Assembly (NCBI GenBank): GCA_008704415.1
Contig: VXIS01000182.1
Location: 30,923 to 94,922, forward strand
DNA: 64,000 nt
Direction of reading: 5' to 3'
From: Sphaerosporella brunnea
Lineage: Eukaryota > Ascomycota > Pezizomycetes > Pezizales > Pyronemataceae
Shown: one piece after another, positions 41,911-53,168 of the stretch
How the letters are laid out: each line of letters begins with the position of its first letter
Numbering within the stretch: position 1 is the stretch's first letter
Translations under genes and position numbers: made by a program
Notes under the pieces: model-generated
The model's input: the letters and a program-made list of their open reading frames with translations, nothing else
The model's database searches: none
What the model was told of the DNA's origin: nothing

Positions 41911-43261
41911 CGGGGGTGTGAGCGCTTGTGGCGGGATGCCAGGAGGAAACCAGTTCGTCACCGCGTGTCGTGTCGGTGGTTAGACCACCTTAAACCGTGG
42001 TGCGCGTGCGTTGACGGTGCTGAACAGGTCGTCACCCGCTGCCACCTCCCTACCTCTGTTCAGTCGTTGGCAACATGAACGTCGCTGTGCCAGTCAGCTT
42101 TCGCTCCGCTCAAGCAAGTCATTTGAGAGTCGTCTTGCGATTCGAAGCAGCGCATTATCGGAATGAACCGTGTGGTACGGCGTGCTGGTGAGGGGTCAAA
42201 GAAGACTTACAAGGTAGCGCGCGGCAGCAATGGTAAATTCGACAGAATACTGAATCGCGGGGTCGAGCTTCGTGGTGTCGAATGGTGTCGGGTGGTTGGG
42301 GTGGTGGGGATTGATCCTCTCAAATCCCACATCAGGTGCAGGCGAGGCGAGTCACATAGGCTATCACTTACCCTTAGTAGCAAATTTCGCGGTGCCGCAG
42401 CAAGTTGTGGGAAAGTACCCCTACTCGCTCACCGAGGGCAACTCAAAAACATATACAGCCAACCAGTTTTGCCCATGCAGCCATGCTCAATCTCAAATCG
42501 TTTTTCCCAAGAACACTGCGCCGAGGGTGGGAGTTGCCGCAGCCAATGATATTTCAGAGCCATAACTCTGGTTAACCATATCGTGAAGTGCCAGCCGTGG
42601 AAAACTTTGGCGGGGCGGATGCTTGCACCTGGGAGATAGGATGTCGGCACGTGCAAGGTTTCCTATTCACCAGAAAGCAGTTTTCACAGCGGATATAATT
42701 CTATCCACCGGCGGTAAAGTTGGATTCAACTGCTCTGTGGAGGAGCGCTGCTCCTTTGCACCTGTTTGAGTTCCCTCCGTTTCCTGCATGTCTTCCTCTT
42801 TTCTCGACTACAAGCTGCTGTCCCTGACCTCAGCGCCCAACAAGTACAGCTAATACATTGGCCAAATATCCCTCAAAAGACCTTAAGGCCGGTATTCCAT
42901 CATCTGTGGAGCTTCACCTATTGCAATTCGCCAAGGAACCAAAGCACTCCCACCGCTAGCTATTCATGTTACCCCGCTGACTGCAACTGTATGCGCTGAT
43001 GCATATCGTGCTACTATACAGTGCTGAATCCACAGAAAAATGGTGTAGCACGGCATACATCAACGCCTTCGAGTGACAACCTGGGTACACGCAACTTGCG
43101 CTTGGTGCAGCGTAACGCAATCACCGATGTATGGATGAGGGAATGGTTCTTTCTCCGAGCGGCTGGTACATTCAACGCATCATTTTCAGCTGGGGGTAGA
43201 ACATGTCTTAATAGCAATAGTGATATACCTTTGATCACGAAAGCCCCTTCCAAGTGGCAGC

Positions 43262-43694
43262 AACGACTATACTACGTGTTGTCTTACGGACATTCCCTGG
43301 TGATGATTGTACCATTATTACAAAAATAGGTCATAGTAACGATATTATAATGTCAGTATCCTACATCATTCGCAATCCTCAAGGCTTCGCAAGACAGACG
43401 TTATGGTTTTATGGCCACCATTTTCTTGTTTTACGAATTTGCTACCAAGCTATGAACTCATGTTATCACATCCTGTATTTGTCATTGTTGGCTATAAAAG
43501 CTACGAGCTTTTCCTATCTTCATCCCCTTTCTCTTCTTTCGATACTCCCTTTCGAGCAGCCCCGATTGTATCGACTATCATCAATAAATACTGAGTTGCT
43601 CAGTGACCTGTTTTCGAGCATCTGCTTGGTATTTATCAAGTCTGGTAAAAAAAAGGTTGAGTTTATTTGCATCTGTGAAACAGCACAAAAAACC
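43262..43694 (+). mobile_element. Diverged LTR copy
   Basis: Same family as 24570, with the TATA-like GGCTATAAAAGC and TCGAGCAGCCCCGATTGTAT blocks. The 3' end departs after CATCTGTGAAA, so it is truncated or decayed. Confidence 0.75.
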
Positions 43695-43709
43695 ATGTGA
43701 ACAAACAGC

Positions 43710-44640
43710 CACCCGATTTGTACCTGAGATAGCTGCGGCGTTTCCCTTCACGTCGACTTTGTTTCCGTCCTAATTGGCTTCTGGGTCTGGAACTATTGAT
43801 CAGCTCCGAAGTGTGCAGAAGTATCTATTGCGGTACATACCCCAACTAACCCAAAGGCAGGTTTTGATCGGTCACGCCAAGATAGCTGCGGCGATTTTCT
43901 TCACGTTGACCTTGTTTCGGTCGTGATTGACTGCTGGGTCGGAAACTATTGAGATCAGCTCCGAAGTGTGCAGAAGTATCTATTGCGGTACATACCCCAT
44001 GCTGCTCGAAGGCAGGTTTTGATTGGTCATGCCGAGATAGCTGCGCCGTTTTCCTTCACGTCGACCTTGTTTCGGTCGTGATTGGCTTCTGGGTCGGAAA
44101 CTATTGAGATCAGCTCCGAAGTGTGCAGAAGTATCTATTGCGGTACATACCCCATGCTGCTCGAAGGCAGGTTTTGATTGGTCATGCCGAGATAGCTGCG
44201 CCGTTTTCCTTCACGTCGACCTTGTTTCGGTCCTGATTGACTGCTGGGTCGGAAACTATCGAGATCAGCTCCGAAGTATGAAGAATCATGTGGCGATACA
44301 TACCCCATCCTGCCCGAAGGCAGGTTTTGATTGGTCGCGCCGAGATAGCTGCGGCGTTTCTCTTCACGTCGACCTTGTTTCGGTCGTGATTGGCTTCTGG
44401 GTCGGAAACTATTGAGATCAGCTCCGAAGTGTGCAGAAGTATCTATTGCGGTACATACCCCATGCTGCTCGAAGGCAGGTTTTGATTGGTCACGCCGAGA
44501 TAGCTGCGGCGTTTCCTTCACGTCGACCTTGTTTCGGTCGTGATTGACTGCTGGGTCGGAAACTATTGAGATCAGCTCCGAAGTGTGCAGAAGTATCTAT
44601 TGCGGTACATACCCCATCCTGCCCGAAGGCAGGTTTTGAT
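43710..44640 (-). repeat. Array of about six 153-155 bp exon-intron-like cassettes
   Basis: GTATGT donors fall at 43840, 43995, 44150, 44303, 44458 and 44612 (spacing 155, 155, 153, 155, 154). Each is followed by a segment of 48-50 nt with AGCTGATCT and ending in AATAG or GATAG. The parts between are 105 nt in four cases and 104 nt in one. Confidence 0.85.
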
Positions 44641-44700
44641 CGGTCACCGCGCTGAGCGGCGACGATCTGTAGCGGTGATGGCGCGGCGCCGGCCATGTAA
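43841..44700 (-). CDS. Candidate protein of 35-residue repeats, one repeat per exon
   Basis: Removing the 48-50 nt segments joins 105-nt exons in phase, each coding FRPRSQSRPKQGRREGKRRS then YLGMTNQNLPSSSMG. Units at 43996-44100, 44151-44255 and 44304-44408 are fully open and differ mostly by conservative changes (MTNQ/ATNQ, SSSM/SGRM). The unit at 44459-44562 has lost one base, and that at 43841-43945 stops near its end. The upstream exon (to about 44700) ends VTDQNLPSGRM, matching the repeat end. The basic Arg/Lys-rich repeats could bind nucleic acid. The unspliced frame is also partly open, so coding status is uncertain and the current locus may be decayed. Confidence 0.45.
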
Positions 44701-44719
44701 GCGAGGAGGACCTGTCACT

Positions 44720-45170
44720 CGCTGGTCGCAGAAGCCGTCACCCGGAGGATAGACGGTCTTGCGCGACCTTTTGGGGCACAGACCCCGGACCGTGTACCCT
44801 CCAGGAGAGACCACCCTGCAGCAAGCTGGGTAATACGGGGGTAACTCGCAGGTGAGTCTCTCCCGCTTGGGCAACAAAGACTAAGCCATGAATCTCGTTT
44901 ACCCAAGCCGGGAGAGACTCGTCGCAGGAGTCGTCTCCCGGGGGATACACGGTCTTGCGCGACTTTTTGGGGCATAAACCCCAGACCGTGTACCCTCCAG
45001 GAGAGACCACCCTCCACCTAGACTCCGAGATACGGGGGTAACTCGCACGGGAGTCTCTCCCGCTTGGGCAACAAGGGCTAAGCCAGGGAGCGTATTTACC
45101 CAAGCCGGGAGAGACTGGTTGTACGAGTCGTCTCCCAGCAGATACACGGTCTTGCGCGACTTTGTGTGCG
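44720..45170. repeat. Tandem 195-bp units with two long hairpins each
   Basis: Units begin near 44755, 44950 and 45147. Hairpin 1: TACACGGTCT/AGACCGTGTA (44946-44955 with 44983-44992) enclosing GGGG/CCCC. Hairpin 2: AGTCTCTCCCGCTTGGG (45052-45068) with 45099-45116, about 17 pairs and one bulge. Corresponding arms recur in the first unit. Minus frames repeat a PAWVN..VAQAGET..RVTPV peptide in shifted frames. Confidence 0.8.
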
Positions 45171-45457
45171 GTTCCCGAGGCCTATGTGGTAGCGGCGTCG
45201 GGAGTGGCAGTCCCGCATTGGGGAGCGCGGGAAGGGCGGCAGTGGTGATGTGGAAGAGCTATGCCCACGCCGCCCTTAGCTGAGCGGGCTGCGCAGTCAT
45301 TGTCAGTATCCAAACCTCGGTCGCAAAACCCGCGTTAAATGAATTGATCGAGGGGTCGATCGAGTACTCACTATGTGGACCGCTTGGTGCTCGTTGGCAG
45401 TAGAGCTACCATGCGAAGGTCGATATTGGGGGGCAACGGTAGCGGAAAACTGAAGGT

Positions 45458-45712
45458 GTGTCGTGGGCGTGGGGTAGTAGGACGCGTCGTTGTTGTTGTA
45501 TGTGGGTATCGGTGGTTGAGAAGGCGGGGAGGATGGAGGTGATTGTGGGTCGCGTTTTCGAGCTTGTGGATCGCGAGGGGTGCATCCAAGATTGGCGGAA
45601 AGTGAAAAGCTCAGTGGCGAGGGCTAAAAACCCAGTTCGATTGCGCGCCATGATCGTGCTAATGTTTGAGGGCTATGAATGCCTCCCGCGAGTGATAACT
45701 TTGGGCGAGTGA
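45458..45712 (+). CDS. Uncertain ORF, 84 codons
   Basis: Protein-like plus frame (EKAGRMEVIVGRVFELVDRE, GCIQDWRKVKSSVARAKNPV) without an ATG at its start; internal ATGs are possible. The opposite strand has an ATG frame (45651-45406, MARNRTGFLALATELFTF) that may be the true gene, since C-rich coding strands are common here. One of the two is probably coding. Confidence 0.3.
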   Translation: MSWAWGSRTRRCCCMWVSVVEKAGRMEVIVGRVFELVDREGCIQDWRKVKSSVARAKNPVRLRAMIVLMFEGYECLPRVITLGE

Positions 45713-46375
45713 TAATTTTGGGCATCAATGCTGCGGCTGCAACCCGTGACAAGCAATCCACAAGCGCAGTTCTTTTTGTATTGCCGCGTTATGCGTCTTG
45801 GATATTTTGGCTGACCGCCACAACCACAGATTGTTCATGGGACGAGCAGCGACGTCTCCAGAAAGCAGATTCGAATACTGGACAGTGAACCGAGTCACCG
45901 GAATAGTTTCGTGAACAGATTTTTTCGCTGGAAAGCACAATATCTCACGCAGCAGCTCAATTGTATGGACTGCCCAGGTTTGCGGTAATAGCGTGCGAAA
46001 TTGAATCTCCAGTCGCTTCTCGGTCATTAAAGCAGTACTGCCGACCGTTAGCAGCCTAAATTATTCGCTCTTTTGTTCAACAGCTTTACATCGCGAAAGA
46101 TTGTGTTTCTTTAAAAATAGTGCACTACATGCCGTCGCTTAACTTGCTTGGGAAGAGTGGACGTAGTATAAGTCTTTTTGAGCCATTCAGTTTCTATACG
46201 CGTGACTGAACCAGTATGCCAAAGGTTTATAATTGCCTGTTGTGCTGTATTCCTCTATTCCCGCCATGCGCGAGCGCCAAAGCTATTGTGTATCTCCTGA
46301 TGCGAGAATAACAAATACCATCACAGCAACCTTCATGATTCCCAATAATTTTGTCATTTTAAGGCTAGTTCGAAC

Positions 46376-47024
46376 TCAAACGACTGTTTGGTTGTTCAAA
46401 CTGCCTTCATAGAGCAGTAAGGCCACGAGGTGGCGGATGCTACGCCTGCACAACCCACAATCTGTGCTTCCGCGTATTGAGTACAGTCCCCCCAGGCGTT
46501 TTCCGTCAGAATCAGCGTGGGCGTTGATTCCCCAGCCGTTCCCATATACCCTTCTTTGAAGCTCGCTCTGCACGCCAGCAGGTGTTTGCTGGTGTAGGGT
46601 ACTGCATTCATTCACCCATGGGGTCCATCTTGTCAAACAACAAACCGCATGCATTTGGCTTGTGTGAGTGGCTTTGCAATCCCTCTTCAGATCGACTGGA
46701 ACGAAGATTCGGCCGGTCCCGGGGTATCCTGCCGAATCGATGAGTTCGTCGAACGTAAAAGCATGCAACGCTCGGACTAACCTACCGAAGACGTGCAAAC
46801 CGAAAAAAAAGTGAAGCAAACGCCGCCTTAGAACGCGCGTATGAAGAGCATCCAGCAGCCCATGGAGCCTGCAGTCATCTTGCCAAACGCTGCTCGAGAG
46901 CTAGCACATGTGTTAACCAGAAAGAACATACCTTGACGCCGGAGACAATGATCCTCGAAATCCAACGCCCAGCATTTGACAGGACAACGCACACACCTGC
47001 GCATAAGCGAAAGCTGTGTGGCGC
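46376..47024 (-). CDS. Three-exon gene end of unknown function
   Basis: Exons 47024-46932, 46878-46835 and 46781-46376 are linked by two 53-nt introns (GTATGT and GTTCTA donors; CAAG and GGTAG acceptors, the second after a T-rich tract). The frame is continuous for 180 codons: VCVVLSNAGRWISRIIVSGV, MTAGSMGCWMLFIRALVRAL, HAFTFDELIDSAGYPGTGRI and many cysteines later (CGLCRRSIRHL). The first exon follows a CATTAG acceptor, so more exons lie upstream, perhaps near 47090-47150. No domain recognised. Confidence 0.45.
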
Positions 47025-47649
47025 CTAATGTGTCTTTGGTCTGGTGAAGGTAAGCTGCCTGCGTCTTCCACCACCACCAGCTGGCCGGAATGCACAAACA
47101 TCCTTTGCACACGCTCATCTGGTGCACAGTTATCATGGGTCGAATCACATGCTCGTGGGGTCAGCACGTGACTTGCATCCTAGACTGGGGGCGAAAAATG
47201 ATTCCCGACGCACACGGTTCCGGTGGCAGCGCTAGGAGTTGCACTCATAGCCCTTGGTATCGTCTGCGTGTGTTGCTCGCGGTGCTGCTGGCTCTGTTTT
47301 GCGCGTAGTTTCCACACCTGCTATAGCCAAGTGTTGCACGGTTTCCGGTCGTGCCAGTTGGTCGATGCTGCTTCCGAGCGATGTTCGGCGGCAGGAACTC
47401 GCATCGCCGGACCAAGTAACTTTCCGCAGGAGTCATAGACGCAGGTTAGCTGACGCGTGGGTTGAAGGATGGAAGGAAGACGACCAGTCTTCGCTGCTGC
47501 AGATTGCTAGCTGACGTGCTAAAGCTGTGTCACGATGCGGCGGACGTTTCGGGTCTTATTCAACACGCGTTGTTGACGTTGCGGCGTGCTCTATGATGAA
47601 ATTTGAGTCTTGACGATGTTTACTGGCACCAAGATCCAATGTTTAGTAG

Positions 47650-47716
47650 CAACAAAAAGATTTTCATGCCCAAGGTTGCGATCCTTGCACTGTATCACTG
47701 CAGGTTGATCGTCTTT
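47650..47716 (-). repeat. SINE body fragment
   Basis: Inverted copy of 28490-28555, sharing AAAAAGATTTTCAT and AAGGTTGCGATCCTT. No tRNA-like head is attached. Confidence 0.6.
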
Positions 47717-48025
47717 GCCACCACCACTCCAGAGTAATTTCCGCCTTGAGCTGCATTTGCCAGGTACCTGTGACTTTGGACTGCTGTGCCAAAGGAGTTT
47801 CGTTCAATGATACAACCTTCTGCTATCCAACTCTCCTGAACGTGACAAAATCACTGGGAAGCATGAATGTTGCTTCGAGAATATCAGTTATTATCGCATC
47901 AGAAGACCACAATATCTTTGGTGCTTCTGCATAGCGGGAATAGTGGAATAGAGCACAACAGGCAGTTATAAACCTTCGCAACGCTGGTTGCGTCCCGCGT
48001 GTGTGACTGAGAATCTTTTATACTA

Positions 48026-48547
48026 AAGTCCCGACCCACTTGATGGTGCACCCCACTTGATAGTGGATTGATAAGACAAGAGATAATCTACGCGGCAATC
48101 TCAATTCCCCCAGTGATAACCTGCACAAAAAAATAAAACAATGAAGGAAAATTCACAAATATACCGTAAAAACTCGAGAGCAAGAGAATGGGCTACGTTA
48201 CTGGCTAAGTCACTGCGCCATGTGGCAAAGCCACTAAGCCCACATGGCGCAGTGACTTAACCCATTTTCTTGGTCTCGAGTTTTTACGGTATTTCCGCGC
48301 TCTATGGCTGTGGCTACGCCCCGTTTTTATGCTTCTCACCTGCCTGAATCTTCGATGCCAATTGTGCAATTTATTTTACTTCCCGGGCTTTTTTGTTGGG
48401 TGCAGGGCGGGAAGGCGGTCTTGTGGTGGCGGGCACAATCGCAGAATCTCACTCGACGGGACGGGGAATTGAGATTGGGGCGTAGATTATCTCTTATCTT
48501 ATCAATTCACTATCAAGTGGGGTCCACCATCAAGTGGGTCGGGACTT
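48026..48547. mobile_element. 522-bp TIR element flanked by TA (pogo/mariner-like MITE)
   Basis: About 85-bp imperfect inverted repeats start AAGTCCCGACCCACTTGATG, flanked by TA at 48024-48025 and 48548-48549. The TA duplication suggests Tc1/mariner/pogo mobilisation, and fungal Fot1-like elements have ends of this style. No transposase frame is present. Confidence 0.8.
48161..48292. other. Nested 132-bp palindrome
   Basis: ATACCGTAAAAACTCGAG pairs with its complement at the other end, and inside TAAGTCACTGCGCCATGTGG (48206-48225) pairs with 48240-48259. It sits in the centre of the TIR element, giving a near-complete fold-back. Confidence 0.8.
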
Positions 48548-48876
48548 TACGTGCACTTTCCCCGAGAAATATAAGCCGTGTGCCAACAGCACTGTCATAC
48601 CCCGTCACAGCGCTGCCTGACGTATACAAGCTGCCTCACGCAATATCGTCCACGCGATCTTGAAAACGATGTCTCGGTCCCTGCTTGACAGGATTGGACA
48701 TTGGCTTGAGATGCCCAGGACGGCGGGGTTCGATACTGCCTTTTGAAGGAGCGGTTTTTGATAATGACCGTAGAGCAAACGGACACGCGGGGATTCACGA
48801 TCGGCACAAGCGAGCAATATGAACATCATCATTTGACGAGAACATTCAAGCAAAGATTCTACCTGTACAACGTATT

Positions 48877-49229
48877 TGCAACCTTTTCGTGAGCTTATAA
48901 GATCCGCTATTTCACAGATGCAAATAAACTCAGAACCGTTTGTGTATCAGACTTGATAAATACCAAGAAGATGCTCGAAAACAGGTCACTGATCAACTCA
49001 GTATTTATCGGTGACAGTCGATACAATCTGGATTGCTCGAAAGGCCGTATCGAAAGAAGAGAAAAAGAATGAATGTAGGAAAAGCTCGCAGCTTTTATGG
49101 CCAACGATGCCAAACACATGATGCCATAACATGAAGTCATAGCTTGGTGGTAAATTCGTAAAAAAAGGAAATGATGGTCATAAGACCTACAAGGTCTGCT
49201 TTGCGAAGGCTAGAAGATTCCAAATGACG
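48877..49229 (-). mobile_element. Truncated LTR copy ending at a poly-G run
   Basis: It begins TGCAACCTTTTCGTG on the plus strand and aligns with the other LTRs up to CCAAATGACGT, where a run of G replaces the remaining about 90 bp. The G run marks a truncation or an assembly fault. Confidence 0.75.
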
Positions 49230-49559
49230 TTGTGGGGGGGGGGGGGCAGGGAGACTCAATGTGCGCATGTTGCCCCGGGACAACACTGTTCCGGTTGCCC
49301 GTGCACATCCATGACTTTGCGCGGCACTTGGTGATCTGGTGTTCTCTGTGCTTTGGAGCGGGCGTTGAGGTGAAGGTCAAGCCCGAACCTCCCGGTGGCA
49401 GGGTGTGAACGCCGATGTGTGATTGCCGCTCAACTGATACCGTAAGTCTTACCACCCCGCGGCCCGATGGTAGCCCCGCCGGTCCTGTTGTCCGCACATG
49501 TCGTAGCTGGCATTCTTGCGCATGAAGGCATGCTTCAGTCCAGAGTGAGTGTGCTGCAA

Positions 49560-50205
49560 GGCTGTCCCTTCGCGTGTTCTCCTCGCCATAGGCCAACTTA
49601 GCCAGAATCGTCTCCTCGCCATGTGGGTTTGACCTAGCTTCATCAGTATCTGTGATGGAATACCAAGGATCCAGTGAAAAACATACCATTGTGCCGGCTG
49701 GTGGCATATTATGAGGAGCGCTGTGACATGCGTTATCACGGCGCGTCCTCTCCTCCCCATAGGTCAACTTTGCCGGAATCTTCTTCTCACCACGGAGGTC
49801 TGACCTAGCTTCATCAGTATCTGTGATGCAATCCTAACAATGCGGTGAAAAACATACCATTCTGCCGGCCGGTGGCATACTTTGAGGACTGCCGCGAAAT
49901 GCGCGTCTTCTCCTCTCCATATGCCAACATGGCCGGTCTTGGCCGTCATAGTCTCCTCGCTACGGTGGTCTGACATGGCTTCATCAGTATCTCTGACAAA
50001 ATCCTAACAATCCGGTGAAAAACATACCATTCTGCCGGCTGGTGGCGTCCTCTGAGGAGCGCCGTGAAATTCATTGTCGCAGCGCGTCATCTCCTCCCCA
50101 TAGGCCCACATGGCCGGAACCTTCTCCTAACCACAGAAGTTTGACCTACCTTCATCAGTATCTGTGATGAAATCCCAACAATGCGATGAAAAACGAAAAA
50201 CATAC
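49560..50205 (-). repeat. Tandem 170-bp exon-intron-like cassettes
   Basis: GTATGTTTTTC donors end cassettes at 49686, 49857, 50027 and 50205. Each is followed by 49 nt (56 in one) running to CACAGATACTGATGAAG. Exon-like parts are 121-122 nt and contain GCGCCGTGA..TCACGGCGC, a 9-bp hairpin. Frames are broken by stops and length changes. Confidence 0.8.
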
Positions 50206-50871
50206 CATTCTGCCGGCTGGTGGCATCCTATGAAGAGCGCCGTGACATTCATTATCACGGCGCGTCCTCTCCTCCCCATAGGCCCACATGGCCGGGATCT
50301 TCTCCTCAAAGGAGGAGTAGAACTGGATATGAGCCGTACAGCATTTTCAGGATCGGCAAACTGTGAGTTCAACAATCCGGGGAGGGGAGGCGCGAAGCCG
50401 TCCCTGTGACTACAAGGATGTCAAATTCCGTCATCAGTATTCGTTAGGAAATCCAACTCTGCGCCTCCCAGTGCGGGGAAAAACATACCATTGGGTGGGC
50501 TGCCGTGAGACTGTGGTGAAACCACAGCACCCCATATCGTGCTGCAGTAGCAGCGCGTGTCCCTTGTGGACGGCGTTGTCACAACGCGTCCACGTTGGAC
50601 GTGGAAACCGGTCCAGAAACTTTTGTTGTCGTCCAGTTTTTGCTGCTCCGGCAACAACCGCATCAGTGCTCGATCCTGGCTTTTCGGCGGACGGAGCTGC
50701 CAGGGTGGCAGCTGAGTCGGTGTGTTGAGTAATCGGCAGGTCTGAGCGGGGTGGATGTGGTTGAAGGCAGTGGGGTAGCACTGATAGACCCGTAGGTCGC
50801 GAGCTTGGCGAGCGTGCGAAGAGGATGAGCCCTGGGGCGCGTGAAATGTTGGTCTTGGAGGCGTGGAACAT
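50206..50871 (-). CDS. Gene whose last exon is tandemly amplified downstream
   Basis: Exon 50871-50489 starts MFHASKTNISRAPGLILFAR and stays open for 127 codons, ending CAATG|GTATGT. A 79-nt intron (50410-50488, CCTAACGAATACTGATG, TTGTAG) joins in frame to exon 50409-50206, ending MGRRGRAVIMNVTALFIG then CHQPAEW|GTATGT. The end of this exon and its intron are repeated three times further down in decayed form (for example MGRRGRAVITHVTALLII). A stop follows soon after the third donor. No family; basic, probably low-complexity protein of about 195 residues. Confidence 0.55.
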
Positions 50872-50931
50872 TTTTGTGCGTTCTCAGGGAGATTGCTGTG
50901 ACGCTGTGAAATACACACTGTTGACGAGCAC

Positions 50932-51240
50932 GTGAACCCATGGGACACTGGTCACGGAGCTCTGGTAAGGTCAAAAGAGGCGAGTAATGCCAACGTTTGC
51001 ATTCAAGCCGACTTGCTGGAGAGGAGGCAGCAGGAATCGGGGTTGTTGTTGTCAGAAGTGGAGAGGAAAGAAACCGATGATTCTGTGGGTGGGGTGGGTG
51101 CGGGCAGTCTTATAGTGCGACCACATCGCGTCGCAAGGGTTTGGGTTCCGCGTCGACGTCCGCAAATGCCAAGTGGGCCGCTGCGTGACCCAAACCGCGA
51201 AACCGAAGAGCAGCAGGCGGGGTGTGCACTATGGCGGTGA
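50932..51240 (+). CDS. Candidate divergent ORF
   Basis: Plus frame with protein-like stretches (CIQADLLERRQQESGLLLSE, VERKETDDSVGGVGAGSLIV) but no ATG at its start. It would be divergent to the gene at 50206-50871. A minus frame also exists (51302-51003). Confidence 0.3.
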   Translation: MNPWDTGHGALVRSKEASNANVCIQADLLERRQQESGLLLSEVERKETDDSVGGVGAGSLIVRPHRVARVWVPRRRPQMPSGPLRDPNRETEEQQAGCALWR

Positions 51241-52214
51241 ATATGCGTTGAGGACCATGAGACTTCTGAGTGGTGTATCAAGCTGAGACGGTCGAGATCC
51301 ACTTTGTGGACTAACCCTATGGAAAACAGCGTCCACTCGCCCCTCCGCAGCTCATGGAAGCTGGGAATCGGAGCAAAATTTCACAGCTCTTGAGTGCACA
51401 AAAATCCTCACATTTTTGCGTTCCAGAATTGTCGGAAGCAAGGAGTGTTCTGGTTGCTGAAAAGTGCCGAATACAGGTCCTTTTTACATCATGTAGCTCT
51501 GGCGCAGCAAAGTGCTGCCTCTCCCCAATCGCGTAATGCGGTTCATCAAGAGCGAAACCTGCGCAATTGCGAGTGTTTGCAGGCTTGATATGGGGTTGCC
51601 TGTGCAGTACTGACCGAGAAACGGTGATGCACATTCTTTGGAGCTTAATCGGCGAGCGCGGGAACTACCACAATCTCCTCCGACGCGCACCACCCTTAGA
51701 ATCGGAAAGCGCACAAAACAATAAGCAAGATCAGAGACCTCAGTGAAAAACTCAGTTGTATCGCATAATGAAACACAGTCCTACACAATTTTTTCTGGGC
51801 AGGGTACAACACATAAACAAATCCATAAACCTAATCTCTGCGCGCATTTCCTCCTCGACTTCCTTGAGTGCGGGAGCCTAAGCGCCTCCTCCGTCGCCCC
51901 TTGCCGTAACTCCTCGCCACAAACACCATCTCCGTCGAAAATGCCTGTGCCGCGAAAGCAGGAATCATTTCTCCCTGCAAGAGACCCGCGCACATGGATC
52001 CGTCCCTTTCTGGCAAAGCCCCCGCTCCTCGGCCCATGCTGCTCTGGCAAAGCCCCCGCTCCTCGGCCCATGCTGCGATAGCATGGGCAGTTGTGGTTGT
52101 TGTTATTGCGGAGAGGGGGGCGCGCACATGGATCCGCCCCTTTCCCGAGAAGCCCCCCTCCCCCCGGCCCATGCGGCGATAGCATGGGCAGTCGGGTTGT
52201 AACTGGGGGGGAGG

Positions 52215-52620
52215 GGGCTATGCCTTTTCCCCACGTTTTCATTGTCTTTCTGGGTAATCACATCAGCTACTGTCGCAAAGTCCGACCGCATGATGTAGAT
52301 ACATACCTTTGGTGGGGATGAACCCCATGATGAATGCACGGCCGCGTGAATCTTGCCAAGCACTCCCCTCCCCGCTCCGCTGGATAGAAAATCTGGAGGC
52401 CGAGGAGCGAGGAGGGGAGGGGGCTATGCCTTTGCCCACATTTTGCTTGCCTTTCTGGGTAATCGCATCAGCTACTGTCGCAAAGTCCGATCGCATGATG
52501 TACATACATATCTTTGGTGGGGATGAACCCCATGATGAATGCACGGCCGCGTGAAACTTTCCAAACACTCCCCTCCCCGCTCCGCTGGATAGAAAATCTG
52601 CAGGCCGAGGAGCGAGGAGG
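52215..52620 (-). repeat. Two 206-bp cassettes with a donor-like site
   Basis: Direct copies containing GGCCGTGCATTCATCATG on the minus strand, then CCACCAAAG followed by GTATGT (52306) or the mutated ATATGT, then AGCTGATG and ACCCAG 57 nt later. GA-rich tracts join the copies. Nearby GCCCATGCT/AGCATGGGC palindromes occur at 52065-52090. Confidence 0.75.
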
Positions 52621-52793
52621 GGAGGGGCGGCGGAGGAGGAGGGGGAGGTGAGAGGGGGGGGGGGTGTCTCTTCTGAAAACCGAGACTTGGTGGTCCGCTC
52701 AGGGACATCCTGGTGATAGTCGCGCTCCTCCCTGTGGACCCGGGCTCGGCGAGGATGTGGGGGTCTCTGCGATCGTGAAGGCTCGCGAGCCAT
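52307..52793 (-). CDS. Candidate gene reading into the 206-bp cassettes
   Basis: The ATG at 52793 opens a basic hydrophilic start (MAREPSRSQRPPHPRRARVH, EERDYHQDVPERTTKSR), then polyproline, then the first cassette read through its mutated donor, and the second cassette up to GTATGT at 52306. 162 codons without a stop. It has the same design as the 50.9-kb gene: unique 5' part, amplified 3' modules. Confidence 0.45.
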
Positions 52794-53117
52794 ACTGTCG
52801 GCTTGGAGAGGATACCAGATGGCCGCGATGATCGGGAAATAACTGAGGTTGAAGGTGTAGAAGAGAGGAGAGGAACAGGGGAAGCGATAGGCGCTGTGAC
52901 TGTCGGGAAATGATGTTGCGCGTTCGAGGCTGGGGCAGCGCGCTCGAGGTTGCAGTGTTTAAATTCTGACGTTGTGGAAGCACTGTAGCTCACTCAACAT
53001 AGCTGCGAAAATCTTCGCTTTTTCCTACAAAGGCGGTTGCAGCAGTGTATACCTTTCCTGCGCTATCACCACCTACTACAGTCAAAGAAACAAATGCGTC
53101 CATCTTACGAGTGCACC

Positions 53118-53168
53118 CCTCGGTCATGATCGTTGCCGGTCGTATACGCACAATCAAACAAACAAAGG
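53118..53168 (+). repeat. Dispersed repeat R1, copy 4 (opposite orientation)
   Basis: It encodes SVMIVAGRIRTIKQTK on the plus strand. Core conserved, flanks different from the other copies. Confidence 0.6.
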
